Assembly: GCA_963850255.1 (NCBI GenBank)
Contig: CAWKLL010000036.1
Location: 37,751 to 101,750 of the forward strand
Source of the DNA: J054 sp963850255
Lineage (GTDB): Bacteria > Pseudomonadota > Gammaproteobacteria > Steroidobacterales > GCA-2729495
Length of the DNA: 64,000 nucleotides
Direction of reading: 5' to 3'
The position numbers and the translations under genes are program-made. The stretch's first letter is position 1, and each line of letters starts with the position of its first letter. Shown in pieces: positions 63,217-64,000 of the stretch. Below the pieces are notes generated by a model, which worked only from the letters and a program-made list of their open reading frames with translations, was not told the origin of the DNA and searched no databases.

Positions 63217-63993
63217 GTGAGACTAGCCATTGTAGGAACGGGTATTTCCGGGCTGTATACCGCCTGGCGCCTCGGCAGTGAGCATGACCTCACCCTGTTC
63301 GAGTCGAAGAATTATGTCGGCGGGCATACGCATACTGTCGACGTCGAGGAAGACGGGCAAGTGCTGCCGGTTGACACAGGTTTCATTGTCTTCAACGAAC
63401 GCAACTACCCGAATTTCATCAATATGCTGGCTGAGCTGGGCGTTGAGCATCAGCCCAGCGACATGAGCTTCAGCTTCAGCTGCCGGCAAACCGGCCTGGA
63501 ATATCGTGGTGGTCGCCGGCTCAAAGGCCTGTTCGCCCAGCGCCGCAACCTGGTACGACCCTCTTTTCTGCGCATGGTCCGCGACATTGCCCGTTTCAAT
63601 AGTTTCGCCGATGAACTGGTGGCCTGCCCGGCGAGCATGAGCCTGGGCGACTTCCTCGAGCGCAATGCGTTTCGGGGGCCACTGGTCGAACATTACCTGC
63701 TGCCCATGGCGGCAGCTATCTGGTCAGCAGAGCCACACACGATCCTGGAGTTTCCGGCCAGCCGCTTTGGCAGCTTCTTCGTCAATCACGGCCTGCTCCA
63801 GGTGCGAAACCGGATCGAGTGGCGCACGGTCAGCGGCGGTTCTCGCGAGTACGTGCGCAAGATTATCGCCGGTCTCGGCGACCGGGTGCGGGTCGATACG
63901 CCGGTAGAGTGGATTCAACGGCTTGGCGAGAAAGTACTGATCAAGGCGCGCGGCACACCGCCGGAAGAGTTTGACGGCGTAGTACTGGCCTGA
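63217..63993 (+). CDS. Flavin amine-oxidase-like protein (NAD/FAD-binding), C-terminally incomplete
   Basis: The N-terminus has the FAD site LAIVGTGISGLYTAWRLG and ESKNYVGGHTHTVDV, then DTGFIVFNERNYPNF and IWSAEPHTILEFPASRFGSF. These mark the amine-oxidase-like flavoproteins that accompany cyclopropane-synthase-like methyltransferases. Related proteins are about 410-430 residues. Here a stop at 63991-63993 cuts the frame at 258, right after the conserved FDGVVLA strand, where the family normally continues. Because only 7 bases remain in the window, I cannot tell a true truncation from one more indel. Divergent from the NTF2-like gene across 167 bp. Confidence 0.75.
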   Translation: MRLAIVGTGISGLYTAWRLGSEHDLTLFESKNYVGGHTHTVDVEEDGQVLPVDTGFIVFNERNYPNFINMLAELGVEHQPSDMSFSFSCRQTGLEYRGGRRLKGLFAQRRNLVRPSFLRMVRDIARFNSFADELVACPASMSLGDFLERNAFRGPLVEHYLLPMAAAIWSAEPHTILEFPASRFGSFFVNHGLLQVRNRIEWRTVSGGSREYVRKIIAGLGDRVRVDTPVEWIQRLGEKVLIKARGTPPEEFDGVVLA

Positions 63994-64000
63994 CAATGCC

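Overview
The window is 64 kb of GC-rich, densely coding DNA from a Gram-negative bacterium, most likely a free-living gammaproteobacterium. TamA/TamB, DksA-type zinc-finger, SPOR, PdxH, LysR and OmpR-type genes and a nearly complete arn (L-Ara4N lipid A) set all point that way. I cannot name a genus. I saw no tRNA, rRNA, phage, insertion sequence, CRISPR array or replication origin.

Layout. 1-833: end of a TonB-type protein. 855-1652: an SDR dehydrogenase. 1834-8665: a same-direction run (small cytochrome c, 6-phosphogluconolactonase, CDF metal transporter, ApbE, VOC protein, PQQ dehydrogenase, MFS transporter). 8766-11140: MarC and a UbiD-type decarboxylase with a Tat-like leader. 11258-16461: tamB-tamA. 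16750-24536: envelope proteins (MipA/OmpV-like barrel, SYLF protein, eight-haem TPR cytochrome, DUF4136 lipoprotein, DUF481 barrel). 24541-28578: a DUF3108-like protein, the true arnT orthologue, a secreted VOC protein and a Gly/Tyr-rich lipoprotein. 28575-36412 (minus strand): arnE-like, arnB, arnC, a split arnA (formyltransferase and decarboxylase as separate genes), arnD, a second GT39 transferase and a di-iron ferritin-like protein. 36583-40131: DUF2845 protein, YgjP-type metalloprotease and an OmpR/EnvZ-type two-component system. 40164-46975: PPIase-HupE/UreJ-SpoIIAA-like group, SPOR lipoprotein, pdxH, FAD monooxygenase, DksA/TraR-type protein and a solute-binding protein. 47108-50014: periplasmic copper resistance (small Cys/Met protein, CopA, CopB). 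50323-55129: Bax-like glucosaminidase, dienelactone hydrolase, a small barrel and two copies of a palindromic repeat. 54125-57474: yqjG-pirin-doxX operon opposite a LysR gene. 57560-63993: DUF481 protein, MscS channel, and a lipid-modification group (DUF1295, cyclopropane-synthase-like methyltransferase, NTF2-like lipoprotein, flavin amine-oxidase-like protein).

Two features run across the window. First, at least twelve otherwise well-conserved genes or signal peptides are broken by single-base indels, both insertions and deletions. This looks like residual consensus error in the assembly rather than gene decay, so I annotate those genes as full-length CDSs with the shift marked. Second, two palindromic elements (52263-52368 and 53946-54051) share a core of the same length and nearly the same sequence, but each has its own unrelated 27-bp inverted arms. 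This is the least explained structure in the window.

How the genes may work together (inference): many deal with the outer membrane, namely L-Ara4N addition, TamAB assembly, several barrels and membrane-lipid methylation. Others deal with periplasmic redox and metals, namely c-type cytochromes, the PQQ dehydrogenase, ApbE and copper oxidase. The two-component system just beyond the arn block is a candidate regulator of it, but nothing in the sequence proves this.
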